Positions 22,866 through 34,084 are shown, counted from the first letter of the stretch. The stretch is 64,000 bases of DNA from Calliphora vicina (GCF_958450345.1 NC_088783.1:89414395-89478394), one strand, 5' to 3'. Made by a program: numbers and translations. Notes: a model not told the origin generated them from the letters alone.

Positions 22866-25800
22866 ACATGCCAATTGTTGTCTTTTAATGTAGCAAACTT
22901 AGCCAGTTCAATAAATTTTGGAGATTTTATATCGTATATTAACAATTTTGATGTATTCTTTTTATTTGAAACCCATGTTGTTGCATCAAAACAACATGAA
23001 TTTTCTATATTACTAAAAAACTATACCCTACAGTGGATCTTTGCAACAAAACAACATAGATCTGGTCGTGCTAGTGGTGGATGTTTATTTGGCTATAAAA
23101 CCGAACTCCAAGAAAAATTCTCATTTAAATTTCTAAACATACAAAATAACACTGTTCTAACGACTAAACTAGATGGTCAATTGTTTTATATAATTCCAAG
23201 GTATTTAAACTGCACAAGTTGGAACACTGATTTTGGTAAACTAGAAGATTTCTTAAATGAATTGACTCCTACAGACTACTGTATCATTGGCGATTTAAAT
23301 GCTAGAATAGCAAATGCTCAGGTTATTGACAGCAATTTTTTAAAAGATTATCCGAATATACGGGAATATAGATTATCGAAAGATAAAGTTATTAATACCA
23401 AGGGTAAAACACTCATGGAGTTAATTGATCAACATGGGGGCATTATTTTAAATGGAAGGACGGGTAGAGATATACAAGGTGAATACAGTTTCTGTGGCGT
23501 TATGGGTAACTCGGTCATTGATTATTGCATTTCTTCGTACAGTTTTCTACAGTTTATAGATGATTTTAACATAGCGGCCAAACCCTATTCCGACCATATG
23601 CCATTATGCATAAAAATTAAAATATGTATTTCGGATAATGTACATCATGAAAGTGATTCTTTAGAAAGGCTTAGCTGGAATAACAAATTTATTAACAACT
23701 ATGTTGAATCCATTCGCACACTCACTGAACATATTGACTTACGTACAACTAAGACAGTGGATGTACTAGTTTCGTCAATTGCGGAGAAAGTGAAAACAGC
23801 AGCACCAAAGAACAATGGTAGAAAATTCTTTGAACCTATAAACAAATGGTTTGACTGCAAGTGCGCTCGTTACCGTAAGACAATGATAAAAAACCTTAGG
23901 AAATACAGAAGAATACACTCCGATGCCAACAAACGACGATATTTAATAGCTAGAGCAAATTACACAAAGTTATGTAAACTTAAAAAAATTGAATATTACG
24001 ATAGACATATACTAAAGCTCAACACCGTAAAATGCAGTAAAGATTGGTGGAAAATATCGAATTCCCTACGTACGGCTAAACACGTAATGAAGGGTGGTTT
24101 AACTGTTCACGATTTTCTTCCACATTTCAGTGCAATGTTAAGCAACACACAAAATAATCGACAGATAAGCTGGTCCATGCCTTATATAACAGATCCCGTT
24201 CTGGATTCCCCTATAGAATTTGGTGAAATAGCTTCCGTGATAAAAACCCTAAAACTAAAGAAAGCTCCAGGTCAAGATGGTATAAGGTATGAATTTTATA
24301 AATATGCACCTAATTGTTTTATACATGAAATATTATCAGTATTTAATATAATATTTCTTCGAGAAAAAATACCATCAAGTTTTCGTAAATCTATTTTGTT
24401 ACCACTTTTCAAGAAAGGCGACCCAAATCAACCTGGCAATTATCGAGGTTTATCGTTGATCGACACATTATGCAAAATTTTCAACACAATTCTACTAAAT
24501 AGAATAACGTACTGGCTAGATGACAACAATATACTTAATGAATATCAAGCAGGTTTTAGAAAGCAATACTCTACTGTAGACAATATTTTCAATCTTGTCA
24601 ATATCATAAATTTAAACAAACTAAATGATAAAAAAACATACACTTTCTTCGTAGACTTTTCATGTGCTTTCGATACAGTTCCTAGAAACAGTTTGTTTTA
24701 CAAACTATCCTGCTTAGGGATATCATCCAAAATTATAAGAATATTACAGAATGCGTATTCTGACACTGAATGCTGTATATGGGATGGTAACACCATGTCT
24801 AAACCTTTCAATGTAGAACTTGGAGTCAAACAAGGATGTATATTAAGCCCGTTACTATTTACGTTGTATATTAATGATCTCGCTGAAATACTTCCTAATG
24901 GCGTAAACGTTGCTGGCGTAAATGTTAAAATATTACTATATGCGGATGATATTGCTATTATGTCGGATTCTCAATCTGGGTTGCAGGAAATGATTAATGT
25001 TTTGTATGAATACTGCAAAACGTGGTGTTTAAAAGTAAATTTAAATAAATCAAAAATTGTCGTTTTTCGTAATTGCCCAAGAATATCCTCTAATCTTAAC
25101 TGGAATTATGGTAATGACAACATCGAAATTGTTAACAGCTACAAATACCTTGGAATTGAAATTACTTATAACTTATATTTCAAGACACACTTGGCTAATA
25201 AATTAGCCGCTTCAAAACTCGCATTGAACACGACATGGTCAAAGTGTATAAATAACCCGAAGATCTCTAAAAATAATAAGCTACGAATTTTCGAGGCTGC
25301 TGCTAGATCTATAATGTTTTACGGCGCTCTAGTGTGGGGATATAAGAAATATGATGAAGCAGAAAAATTGTTTAGATTTTTTATTAAAAAAATGCTTTAT
25401 CTCCCAAAATCCACACCAAATTATATGTTATATCTTGAAACTGGTTATAATTCTATGTATATTTCCACTCTTAAATTGCACTTTTGCTATATAATCAAAG
25501 TTCTTAATATGAAACATACACGTCTACCGCATATTTTAGCAAAGGAAATTATAGCTAAAAATGTATTTTGGGCAAACGAATGGTCAATATTAATACAACA
25601 ATTACAGTTTATACCCACTAATTCAAACATGCCACTCTGTATTAACTGGAAATCCATACTGAGCTTATTAATAACAAAAGAACAGCAAAACAATATGTTA
25701 AAGGCAAAAACCTCACAACATCATGATCTTTACTCCGAATTAAATTACATCGACATCCCATTCCTCGTCGCTAATTACTCATCACGTATTACCAGTATAA

Positions 25801-25916
25801 TAGTGAAGGCGAGAGGAGGATTACTTGATTTGAATGCCGGTCTTTTAGAAACAATTCAACTGCTATATGTTCAATATGCAACTTGGATACAACAGAAAAC
25901 ACTTACCATGTTATAG
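22866..25916 (+). CDS. Non-LTR retrotransposon ORF2 (APE endonuclease + RT), about 1013-1016 codons
   Basis: One uninterrupted frame. Endonuclease landmarks: LSFNVANLASS (N-terminal), FLFETHV, GRASGGCLFGYK, CIIGDLNARI and KPYSDHMPL (SDH). RT blocks: LKKAPGQDGIRYEFYK, FKKGDPNQPGNYRGLSL, EYQAGFRKQYST, FFVDFSCAFDTVPR, GVKQGCILSPLLF, LLYADDIAIMSD and YKYLGIEITY. Catalytic residues are all visible (YADD at 24939-24950). The frame opens after a stop at 22863 and has no in-frame ATG at its head. An ATG at 22868 is in another frame, so the natural start is lost or shifted. The C-terminal end is shifted into another frame at about 25885. This is the best-preserved coding sequence in the window. Confidence 0.88.
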   Translation, partial: TCQLLSFNVANLASSINFGDFISYINNFDVFFLFETHVVASKQHEFSILLKNYTLQWIFATKQHRSGRASGGCLFGYKTELQEKFSFKFLNIQNNTVLTTKLDGQLFYIIPRYLNCTSWNTDFGKLEDFLNELTPTDYCIIGDLNARIANAQVIDSNFLKDYPNIREYRLSKDKVINTKGKTLMELIDQHGGIILNGRTGRDIQGEYSFCGVMGNSVIDYCISSYSFLQFIDDFNIAAKPYSDHMPLCIKIKICISDNVHHESDSLERLSWNNKFINNYVESIRTLTEHIDLRTTKTVDVLVSSIAEKVKTAAPKNNGRKFFEPINKWFDCKCARYRKTMIKNLRKYRRIHSDANKRRYLIARANYTKLCKLKKIEYYDRHILKLNTVKCSKDWWKISNSLRTAKHVMKGGLTVHDFLPHFSAMLSNTQNNRQISWSMPYITDPVLDSPIEFGEIASVIKTLKLKKAPGQDGIRYEFYKYAPNCFIHEILSVFNIIFLREKIPSSFRKSILLPLFKKGDPNQPGNYRGLSLIDTLCKIFNTILLNRITYWLDDNNILNEYQAGFRKQYSTVDNIFNLVNIINLNKLNDKKTYTFFVDFSCAFDTVPRNSLFYKLSCLGISSKIIRILQNAYSDTECCIWDGNTMSKPFNVELGVKQGCILSPLLFTLYINDLAEILPNGVNVAGVNVKILLYADDIAIMSDSQSGLQEMINVLYEYCKTWCLKVNLNKSKIVVFRNCPRISSNLNWNYGNDNIEIVNSYKYLGIEITYNLYFKTHLANKLAASKLALNTTWSKCINNPKISKNNKLRIFEAAARSIMFYGALVWGYKKYDEAEKLFRFFIKKMLYLPKSTPNYMLYLETGYNSMYISTLKLHFCYIIKVLNMKHTRLPHILAKEIIAKNVFWANEWSILIQQLQFIPTNSNMPLCINWKSILSLLITKEQQNNMLKAKTSQHHDLYSELNYIDIPFLVANYSSRITSIIVKARGGLLDLNAGLLETIQLLYVQYATWIQQKTLTML

Positions 25917-26086
25917 GAGTCTGTCCTATTTACAACAACCTTAGATTCAAATATTTTGGTCAGGCTCAACTAAGTTTAAACGAAGTTCTTAACATTTTAA
26001 ATGGCTTTAATTTTCTCAATCTGTATAAATATTTAGATTTCTGCTTGAATTATAGAAAACTCATATTGAATGAATTTAATTCTTAA
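25883..26086 (+). pseudogene. Shifted C-terminus of the same ORF2
   Basis: The frame beginning at 25883 continues with ENTYHVIGVCPIYNNLRFKY and ends at 26086. An H-x4-C-P spacing followed by a Leu-Arg-x-Lys-Tyr stretch is typical of the C-terminal zinc-finger-like tail of many insect LINE ORF2 proteins. A single indel near 25885 separates it from the 1013-codon frame. Confidence 0.6.
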
Positions 26087-26451
26087 TCTATCAATATGTA
26101 TACTTATGTTAAAATAATCATAAATGAATTAATTTTATTTTCATCAATACAAAAATAGTTAACTGCCAATCTGGCATACAACAATTATGTTCTGCCAAAT
26201 ATAGATATTATATTGTTATTATATATCAGAAAAAGGAATTAATTTTTAAAATAACATTATATGTATATGTATATATCTATTAATAAATAAATAAATAAAT
26301 AATAATAAATATACATACTAGTAAAGTCGGTTTCACTAAATAAAAAGACAATATTTATGAATTTGTATTCCGTCGTTTTGGGTATTCAGTCATTTTGGGT
26401 TTTTAATTATAAATCTAGCCATTTTCTGAGCTGAAGAGTTGGCAACCTTGA

Positions 26452-26605
26452 CCAGCCCGCTAAGATGAGATTCATGCATCAAGCAATGCTCTCTTTAGAG
26501 AGCAATTAGTTTTAATTTTAGTTATAAGATTTAATCACTTATTGTTAGGCCTAATGATATAGGCAGATTCAATAAATAAATAAAAAAGTTAAACAAAAAA
26601 AATAT
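26452..26605 (+). mobile_element. 3' end fragment of LINE family J2
   Basis: From 'accagcccgctaagatgag' through 'ttttaattttagttataag' to 'cagattcaataaataaat' and an A-rich tail, it matches the 3' end of the minus-strand J2 copy (38758-38880 inverted). It may be the detached tail of the copy at 17160-19236, or a separate, heavily 5'-truncated insertion. Confidence 0.65.
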
Positions 26606-26639
26606 ATATAAGCATTTGATTAAACAGTGCAAAAAACTA

Positions 26640-26960
26640 ATTTTGTTGCTATTACATGTGGGTTTGTCATAATGCAATAAATCTGAACAATTTCTGCCGA
26701 TTTCGATTTTTCATGATTTTTATAAAACAAAAAAATTGGATATTTTTACATAAAAAATATATTTTTTTTTCAAAATTCAGTCAATCGAAAGAAGAACCAT
26801 TACCTACTCAATTTTATGTATATCAAACAAAAAAGTAAAATTTTGTGAAAATGAGCGAATTCACTTAATTGTGAATAAATTCGAAAATAATTAATCGATT
26901 TTTATATATCTCGTTAAGTTGCTATTATATTAGGGTTTGTCATAAATTATGTTTTCGTTC
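26640..26960 (-). repeat. Dispersed repeat V, inverted fragment
   Basis: Words such as 'aaatgagcgaattcactta' and 'tgtgggtttgtcataatgcaa' match 63060-63230 in inverted orientation. Other copies are at 27795-28090 and 62830-63250. Non-coding. Confidence 0.6.
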
Positions 26961-27692
26961 TGCAGCAGCAGAACTATTTGGAAGTGAAAGTATATTAAAA
27001 ACAAAATTACATAAGTCACTATAACAGAGTTCATTGAATCCATCTTTAAGTGTGCTTACACGAATTTATGTGAGCATCCCGAACAAATTTATGTGAGCAT
27101 TAATATCTAAAGATATATCACTTAGCCGAAGAAAATTCCATTATTTATGTGAGAGCAGTGATTTAAGATTGTTTTGAAACATACAACTTTCTCCTGCAAC
27201 CAATCAAAAAGTTGAATCCACTCAGTCCTAAATTTCCGCTACGTTTTGCAACTTTATTCACTACAAAAAAGTAAAATTAGAGATATTTTATTCATATTTA
27301 TTGTCTATCATTGCCGTTTGATGTTTGGTTTTCTCCATCAGCATCAATTGCCAGTCTTGGAGTTTTTGAAAGATATCTAAAAATACTACATATTTTAACT
27401 ATTAAATAAAATTGTAAAAAAAAAACCTTTTTTGCGGCCTTTTGTTTAAGAAATACAAGTGTTTGTTTACATTTAATTTGCACTGACACTATGATTTTGA
27501 TGTTTTTCATATAAATGCAAAGATGTTATACATTTAACGGCGTTATTTTATTTCACACATGTTTTTTATTTGTTATCTTTAAATTTAAAAGCTATAAATT
27601 TTAAAAATATTAATATATACCAATCGTTGTACTTGTAAATAAATCTACCACTTTTGGTCCAATTGGACCAAAGCGGCAACGCTGATTACTGG

Positions 27693-27725
27693 ATATTTTT
27701 TTACTGGAAAGTAAGCGAACACACC
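27693..27725. mobile_element. Right end of split GTGTTCGCG MITE, copy 2
   Basis: 'ttactggaaagtaagcgaac' followed by 'acacc' and TA matches the right terminus of the 1772-2132 MITE with two changes. Its left part is at 16985-17068. About 9 extra bases lie between the hAT TSD and this end. Confidence 0.65.
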
Positions 27726-27794
27726 TATTATATTGTTGGTTTTGTTTGGTGAGGTTTTTTTTTAGAAAGAGTAAGTAAAATTATAAATGTTTTA

Positions 27795-28095
27795 GAAGTT
27801 TCTCCACATAATTAATGATAACTAAAAAAGGGTTATTCCGATATTAATAAAATAAACTTAAAAAATTGATATTTACATAACCTTAACCTTTATATATTGT
27901 GTTTTAATCAGCTCAGTAGTTTCGGAGTATAATAACAAATAGAAGCAAAAAATATATTTTTTACGTGAAAATAACATTTTTTTTGTTTTAAAAAATCATG
28001 AAAAATCGAAAACGGCAAAAAAATTTCAGCAATAATGGTTTATCGCAAAGCCATATAATAGGAACAAAATGAGATATCGAGACCAATGTACTTTT
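27795..28095. repeat. Dispersed repeat V, direct copy
   Basis: From 'taatgataactaaaaaagg' through 'cagctcagtagtttcgga' and 'aaatcgaaaacggcaaa' to 'aatgagatatcgaga' it matches 62840-63120. Non-coding. Confidence 0.7.
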
Positions 28096-29217
28096 CTGTC
28101 GTTTTCAAAACCGATTCCGATAATGATTGGATTCTATGACAACCCCGTATGAAATGATATCCCTATGGTAGCTAACATTTCACCATAATTAGTTTTTTAA
28201 TTCTGAAATTCAGTTTTATTACTTATAACCAAGGTTGGCTACCTATTCTTATAAAGGTTGTTTAGATTATTTCGATAATTGTGTTTTAGCGGTAACGGTA
28301 TTTTGTCTTATTTCGGGAAAGTTATTTAGAGTTAACGATTTGTTCGATTAACCGTAGTTGAGCTGAAATGTTATTTTAGTGGCAATGATAGCTTCTAACT
28401 CAGCCTCTTAATTTCTTACCTATAATGATCCAGAATTTAAATACTTTATAATACCTATTAGTTGAAATAACAACCGAAATGACAAACTTATATTTATATT
28501 TTTTTCTCATCATGTTGAAGGGTATATGCACAAATAAAGGAAGTGTTAAATAACTAGGCGGTATAGATTTTTAAATTGATTTTTTTTTCTTTGCTTTTTA
28601 GTCGTTCTTATTGAAACTGCAAATGCTCATATCCGCAATAGTTTACCAAAACAATTTCCTTTCATAGTTTATTACAAAATAATGTTATTACGTGATTAAG
28701 CCATACATAGATGTATAAACATATTTGTTTGTTTAGTTTTTCGTTAAATTTAAAATTTGTTCTCATAACGCAACTAAATAACAGAAAATATGCGCATAAC
28801 ACCGTTTAAAATACTCTTAAGTATTAATAGCGAAACAAGCTAAAAAAAATATGCATTTTATAATGAGAAATAAGTGTTTTAACATTTCTGACTTTTGAAA
28901 AAAAAATAAAATATTCAAATTCTGGTACAAATTTAAAAATAGTAATTATGCTTCAACTGCGATAATAGCTTTGTAATTAATAATTTGTATTTTCAATCAT
29001 AAAACTCGAATCATTATAAAAAAGTTATGAACGGTTAAAAATACTTTTTTGATTTTTTTTGAAGTTTTTGTATAAAAGTTAGATGCGAAGACAAGTAAAA
29101 AATTTATTTTTATTTATTTCCTAATTCGATTATATTGTATTAACAACTGACATTTTTTTAATAACTTTTTAGCTTTGATTTTTTTGATAATAAATTTTTA
29201 AAATTATTAAATATGTA
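28096..29217. other. AT-rich DNA, no gene seen
   Basis: No coding or RNA feature recognised. Confidence 0.4.
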
Positions 29218-29654
29218 CAGTAATTTTGACTTACCTGCACAACCAACTTTGCACGATATTTTGTGCAGGTAAGTTAAAAATGCAGTTAATCTTAATACAC
29301 TTACCTGCTCATTGATACTGGTAAGTGCATTTACAGTTTACTGCCCAAAAAAGCAGCTAACGACAAATAATTTATGTGAAGCTTTGTGATTTTTCCGTCT
29401 AAAAATAACGTCAATTCTTATTTTGTTTTGATTTAATTTGGTATTAGGTCGCTAAATGAAATTTTTTTCATGAATACCAGCTATAGATTCCAAAAGTATT
29501 ATGCACTTATCTTAAATGTGCAGATATGAACAATGCACTTAAATTAACTAATTTATATGGAGTTTGGTAAATAAATATACAAAATACAAGTTTTGTGCAC
29601 TTATATGCAAAATGCTCTTAAGTGAAAGGCAGGTAAGTCGAAACTACTGTATTA
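29218..29654. mobile_element. Tc1/mariner-type MITE (CAGTA family), long copy
   Basis: Ends TACAGTAATTTTGACTTACC and GGTAAGTCGAAACTACTGTA are flanked by TA. 'cttacctgc' words recur inside. It is the longer relative of the element at 20165-20286. Confidence 0.75.
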
Positions 29655-29956
29655 TTAAAAATTGTATTTGCGTAGGTAAGCCAAAAAAACACTATTGTTC
29701 AACTCACAACTGACGTCGTATGAGTTATAAGTCGTCTGAATTTACAAATGTTATTGATAATTTCAATATAAATATTTTGAACAACACCTACAACATTTTT
29801 AAATACATATGTTTTCTGAATGTTGTATGAATCATGATCAAAATATAGAAGGTAGTTCCAATCAATTTTTTTTAAAAAATAAGGTTTTTTGAAGTTTCCT
29901 TTATTTGTGAGCATTATAAAAAGCGTTAAAATGTACATATTATGTAGTGTTGGAAG

Positions 29957-30090
29957 TTATTTATTCAATTCCTTACATATATCCAGCCACTGTTGACGTT
30001 TGATGGGTAATTTATTAATTTTAAAAAATTTATGTTTGAATTGTTGCAAAAATATTTTGTATTTTCGCAGTTGGGGAAAATGCAACTTAT
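29957..30090 (-). pseudogene. THAP zinc-finger fragment
   Basis: On the minus strand an open stretch reads ISCIFPNCENTKYFCNN, then NFFKINKLPIKRQQWLDICK and stops. C-x4-C followed by F, the LP dipeptide and the W of 'QW' is the N-terminal half of the C2CH THAP DNA-binding domain, found in P-element/THAP9-like transposases and other THAP proteins. The distal Cys-His pair is not present in this frame. The next open stretch downstream on the same strand (29938-29699) is not recognisable. There is no ATG; a decayed transposase exon is the likeliest origin. Confidence 0.55.
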
Positions 30091-30221
30091 GCTTGTTAAT
30101 TCTGGTATTACGTAGAGCCAGTTTTCGACTTCTTATTTAAATATGAATTATTTTTAAGTTCTATTTAAATACGAAAATGAGTTTCTCAGTGATTTTTTAA
30201 ATGATACTTAAATGGCCAACG

Positions 30222-32449
30222 CACAGTGGTATAAGAATAAAAAAAGAGGGAAATAAATCTGTAACTTCTAAACCCTTACTCCGATTTGAATGAAATTTCA
30301 CACGCACAAACAGGAAGTATAGTATAGTTTATGTTTTGAATTTGGACCTCATGAGCCCACCAGGAGCGGTACCAGTGGTTCCCAAAGTAGGACACCTTGG
30401 GTATGTTCAATTTTTAAAATAATCCTATTTCTTCGTTTGTGTTACGATTTAAAAAAAATTACACATATAGAATCTCCTCGTCGAGCACTACATAAAACCT
30501 CCTATCAATTATCTCTTATAGCTTAGGAGATATTCACATTTGAAAATATTTCCAAATATTCACCGCGGTTCCAAATATTCACCGATTTTATCCATTTTTA
30601 TAGGATTAACAATAGATCTATATATCAAATAAAGAAAGAAGTGTTTAAAAATCATGGCTGAGTCCAAAGTTATATCCATTTGAATTTAAAAAAAATTAAA
30701 AAAAGGCGATTTTTAGCAAATTTCGTTTTTTGGCTACAATATCCATACCAGGGGCGGGGTTATCGGAACCCTTTACAAAATAATTAAGAACTTATTGGGC
30801 CATCTAAAATAGGTTACTATATTTTGATATCGAGTATGGGATTTGAGAACTTTTGCCCTAATGTTGAATTTTACATAAAAAATAGGCATTTTTTGAATGG
30901 ACCTGATCCCGTCGGTATCAAAAATTATAAATGTTTTTTATATTTAAAATATTTGGCGTAAAGTTAGCTTTTCAAAAAGTACAAATTCATTATACATCCT
31001 CTTAGAAATTTTTTAGATAACTTAAAAATAATAAAAGTTAGGGTGGGTAAATTTTTTTGACTTCTAAGCGTATAGCAAATTCCTAATCTACGGAAAATTC
31101 TAAGAACTTTTCCAGAAGAAACCATGGTTCTAAAATCAAAATCGAGCTTCCGGTTTTTTACGTGAAGATTTGGAGCTCAAGACCTCTTTTGCTAGGAGAC
31201 CTCGGGTATGTTCAATTTTAAAAATAATAATATTTCTTCGTTTGTGTACATATATAGAATCTCCTCGAGTACTACATATAACACCTCGTAGCTATCAATT
31301 ATCTCTTATAGCGTAAGAAATATTGGCATTTGAATAATACATTTTTAACATTTTTACCCACCCTACTCCAGTTTTTTGATGACCGCGGTTTCAAATATTT
31401 TCCGATTTTCTCTATTTTTAATTTATATGACTAACAAGAAATGTATATATAACATAAAAAAAAAATTTATTAAAAATAATGACTGAGTCCAAAGTTATGC
31501 TTAAATTTCAAAAAATTAAAAAAGGCGATTTTTTGTTATTTTTTTTGGGAAAAAGGTGCTTTTATTCTTTTTAAGTTATCTAAACAAATTTCTAAGAAGA
31601 TGTATAAAGAATATATAGCTACGAGATGTTATATGTAGTACTCGACGAGAAGATTCTATATATATGTAATTTTTTTGAAATCGGAACACAAACGAAAAAA
31701 TATTATTATTTTTAAAATTTAACATACCCGAGGTCTCCTAGCAAAAGAGGTCTTGAGCTCCAAATCTTCTCGTAAAAAACCGGAAGCTCGATTTTGATTT
31801 TAGAACCATGGTTTCTTCTGAAAAAGTTCATAGAATTTTCCGTAGATTACGAATTTGCTATACGCTTTACCACGTTTTTTGGGCCCGAACAAATTGACCC
31901 ACCCTAATAAAAGTACTTTTTTCCCAAAAAAATTGCGAAAAATCGCCTTTTCTTAATTTATTTAAATTCAAATGCATGTAACTTTGGACTCAGCTCGATT
32001 TTTAAACACTTCTTTCTTTATTGGATATATAGATCAATTGTTAATCCTATAAAAGAAAAATGGATAAAATCGGAGAATATTTGGAACCGCGGTCACCAAA
32101 AAACTGGAGTAGGGTGGGTAAAAATGTTGAAAATTAAATTTTCAAATGCGAATATCTCCTAAGCTATAAGAGATAATTGAGGTTTTATGTAGTGCTCCAC
32201 TAGGAGATTCCATATGTGTAATTTTTTTTAAATCGGAACACAAACGAAGAAATAGGATCATTTTAAAAATTGAACATACCCGAGGTGTCCTACTTTGGGA
32301 AACCCTGGTCCCTGGCTCATGAGGTCCAAATTCAAGACTTAAACTCGACTACACTTCCTCTTTGCGCATGTGAAATTTCATTCAAATTGGCGTAAGGGTT
32401 TAGAAGTTACAGATTTATTTCCATCTATTTTTATTCTCATACCACTGTG
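30222..32449. mobile_element. Large foldback element family F1 (2.2 kb) with nested F2
   Basis: Arms of about 500 bp begin CACAGTGGTAT and contain matching blocks: 'gaaatttcaca.gc', 'ggacctcatgagcc', 'acttcgtttgtgt' and 'ggagatattc'. The inverted similarity continues outside as AAATGGCCAACG / CGTTGGCCATTT. The central region is occupied by an F2 foldback (31038-31906). Non-coding. Fragments of F1 are at 1-105, 40985-41100 and 42085-42482. TSD is unclear. Confidence 0.8.
31038..31906. mobile_element. Foldback element family F2, copy 2, nested in F1
   Basis: Inverted ends TTAGGGTGGGTAAATTT / TTAGGGTGGGTCAATTT. TAAAAG flanks both sides (31032-31037, 31907-31912). Joining the flanks gives a sequence matching the inverse of 31548-31585, which acts as an internal empty-site control. 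Arms share 'gaaaccatggttctaaaatc' blocks with 21371-22733. Confidence 0.7.
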
Positions 32450-32783
32450 CAACGTTGGCCATTTAAATTCTATTTAAGTTTCATAAAACTACCATATGTT
32501 TTTGACAGCTTACTTTTTTGGAAAAAAACAATTATAATAGCAATAAATAGTGTTTTTCATGTTTTATATACAAAATAAATTAAAATAAATAACTTCTTCA
32601 CAAAAAAATGAAAATTAGTTTGGTCTATACAAATGTTGTAAGCTTTTCATTATTTTTGTAATATTTGTAAATACGTACATACCATATAATTTGTTGGCAC
32701 AAAAAAATAAAAAAACTTCCCGCGATTAAAAAAGTTTTTGTTTTAAATTAAGCTATTTGTATAAATAAATTATAAAAGTAAGC
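32450..32783. other. Non-coding left flank of the PIF/Harbinger transposase
   Basis: AT-rich sequence leads into the transposase ATG at 32784. The element's terminal inverted repeat should lie here, but I could not identify it. Confidence 0.35.
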
Positions 32784-33906
32784 ATGAATTCTGACGAAGA
32801 AGTCATGTGTGACGCAGAAATAGCTGGTATATTGAAGTCAACAATTGTTCGGCGAACACGAACAATACGTACTCGACCCAATCACTTCAATATTTTTGGA
32901 GACACTGATTTTTATCAAAGATTTCGTATGTCGAAGTTATCAGCATACAGTGTTCTAGAGCTTATTGGTAGTCACATAAGAAATCCAACCACCTGGTAAT
33001 TATAACAAATTTTGTACAATAACAATTATGCACATTTTTAAGGCTATATTTTTTCAGGAATCATTCTCTTAGCGAAGAGTATATGCTGCTGATAACTTTA
33101 AGGATTTACGCAACTGGTGGAATGTTGAAAACAATTGGCGATGTGGTTGGTGTCTCAACGACAACGGTTTCAAATGTTGTAGCTAATGTTACACATTATA
33201 TAGACCTTCAACTTTAACTAAACAAGATTTTTATGAGTTTGCAAAATTTCCTCACGTAATTGCGGCACTTGATTGTACTCACGTAAGAATAATATATCCA
33301 GGTAAGTTGCTATCAAAATGAATAAGACCTTAAAATAATATTCACAATAATTGGTTTTACTAGGAGGAGATGATGCTGAGTACAGAAACCGAAAAGGCTT
33401 TTTTTCTATAAATGTCCAAACGATGTGCGATGCTAACTTAATAATACAGGATATAGTTGCCAGGTGGCCTGGATCCGCACACGATTCAAACATTTTATTA
33501 AACTCAAGAATATATTCCAGATTCTGCAATAATGAGTTTGGAGATGGCCTTATTGTAGCTGACAGTGGATACCCTAATAAAAAATTTATTGTTACACCAT
33601 TATTGCACGTTGAAAATCCCGTAGAAAATCTGTACAATGTGTCTCAAATACGAACTCGTAATTGTGTTGAAAGGAGTTATGGCGTTTGGAAAAGAAGGTT
33701 TCCCATTTTATCATTTCATCCTTGCAACTGGCGTTCTGCACAATCTATGTTGCTTGAATAAGGACAATAAGCTTCCATCTTTACCTGACAATTTGGAATC
33801 GGCTGTAAACTACGTTAATAATGTACCAAGGACTGTTGTCGCTACAAACAACACAAATACTACACGCCGTAATTTAATAAATAACTATTTTAAAAACTTA
33901 TTGTAA
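32784..33906 (+). pseudogene. PIF/Harbinger transposase (HARBI1-like), three exons, frameshifted
   Basis: Exon 1 is 32784-32995, exon 2 33058-33301 and exon 3 from 33364. Both introns are 62 bp with GT..AG ends and matching phases. Exon 2 has the helix-turn-helix IGDVVGVSTTTVSNVV, and, after a frameshift near 33200, FPHVIAALDCTHV with the first catalytic Asp. Exon 3 has ARWPGSAHDSNIL, LIVADSGYPNKKFIV (second Asp) and RNCVERSYGVWKRRFP (Glu). Another frameshift near 33730 leads to a tail ending at 33906. The DDE nuclease would cut and paste the element. It lies tail to tail with the Myb-like gene at 34685-35470. Confidence 0.88.
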
Positions 33907-34084
33907 ATATAACATACAAATTTATTTAATTCAATTAATTTTTTTTTTTATTTTTATTAAAAATATAAAATAAAAAATATATAAAAATAAAAAACAAAAT
34001 AAAAAAGATAACATAACAAAAATATAAAAATTCTTTAAATAAATGTTTTGTACTGTTACAGTAATTGTGAGATCTATATGTTTA

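Larger units (their letters stand above)
22866..26310 (+). mobile_element. 5'-truncated non-LTR retrotransposon with nearly intact ORF2
   Basis: It contains an endonuclease-RT ORF2, a short 3' region and a terminal AATA/AAT simple repeat (26280-26310), a common LINE 3' end in place of poly(A). No ORF1 is present upstream. The family is unlike J1 and J2. RT motifs resemble the CR1/L2 or I groups, but I cannot fix the clade by eye. Confidence 0.82.
17069..27684. mobile_element. Composite interval bounded by hAT termini
   Basis: The left end CAGCGTTGCC at 17069 and right end GGCAACGCTG closing at 27684 are flanked by GTTACTGG (17061-17068) and ATTACTGG (27685-27692), an 8-bp TSD with one mismatch. 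The flanks on both sides belong to one MITE of the 1772-2132 family. A hAT element therefore inserted into the MITE and was later filled by LINEs, DINE, foldback and other MITEs. The outer hAT keeps only its ends, and no transposase was found. Confidence 0.7.

Noticed and set aside
22875..22877. TTG as start codon of the 1013-codon ORF2
   Set aside because: A TTG start is unlikely in an animal. The frame is open back to a stop at 22863 and the natural start is probably lost through 5' truncation or an indel.
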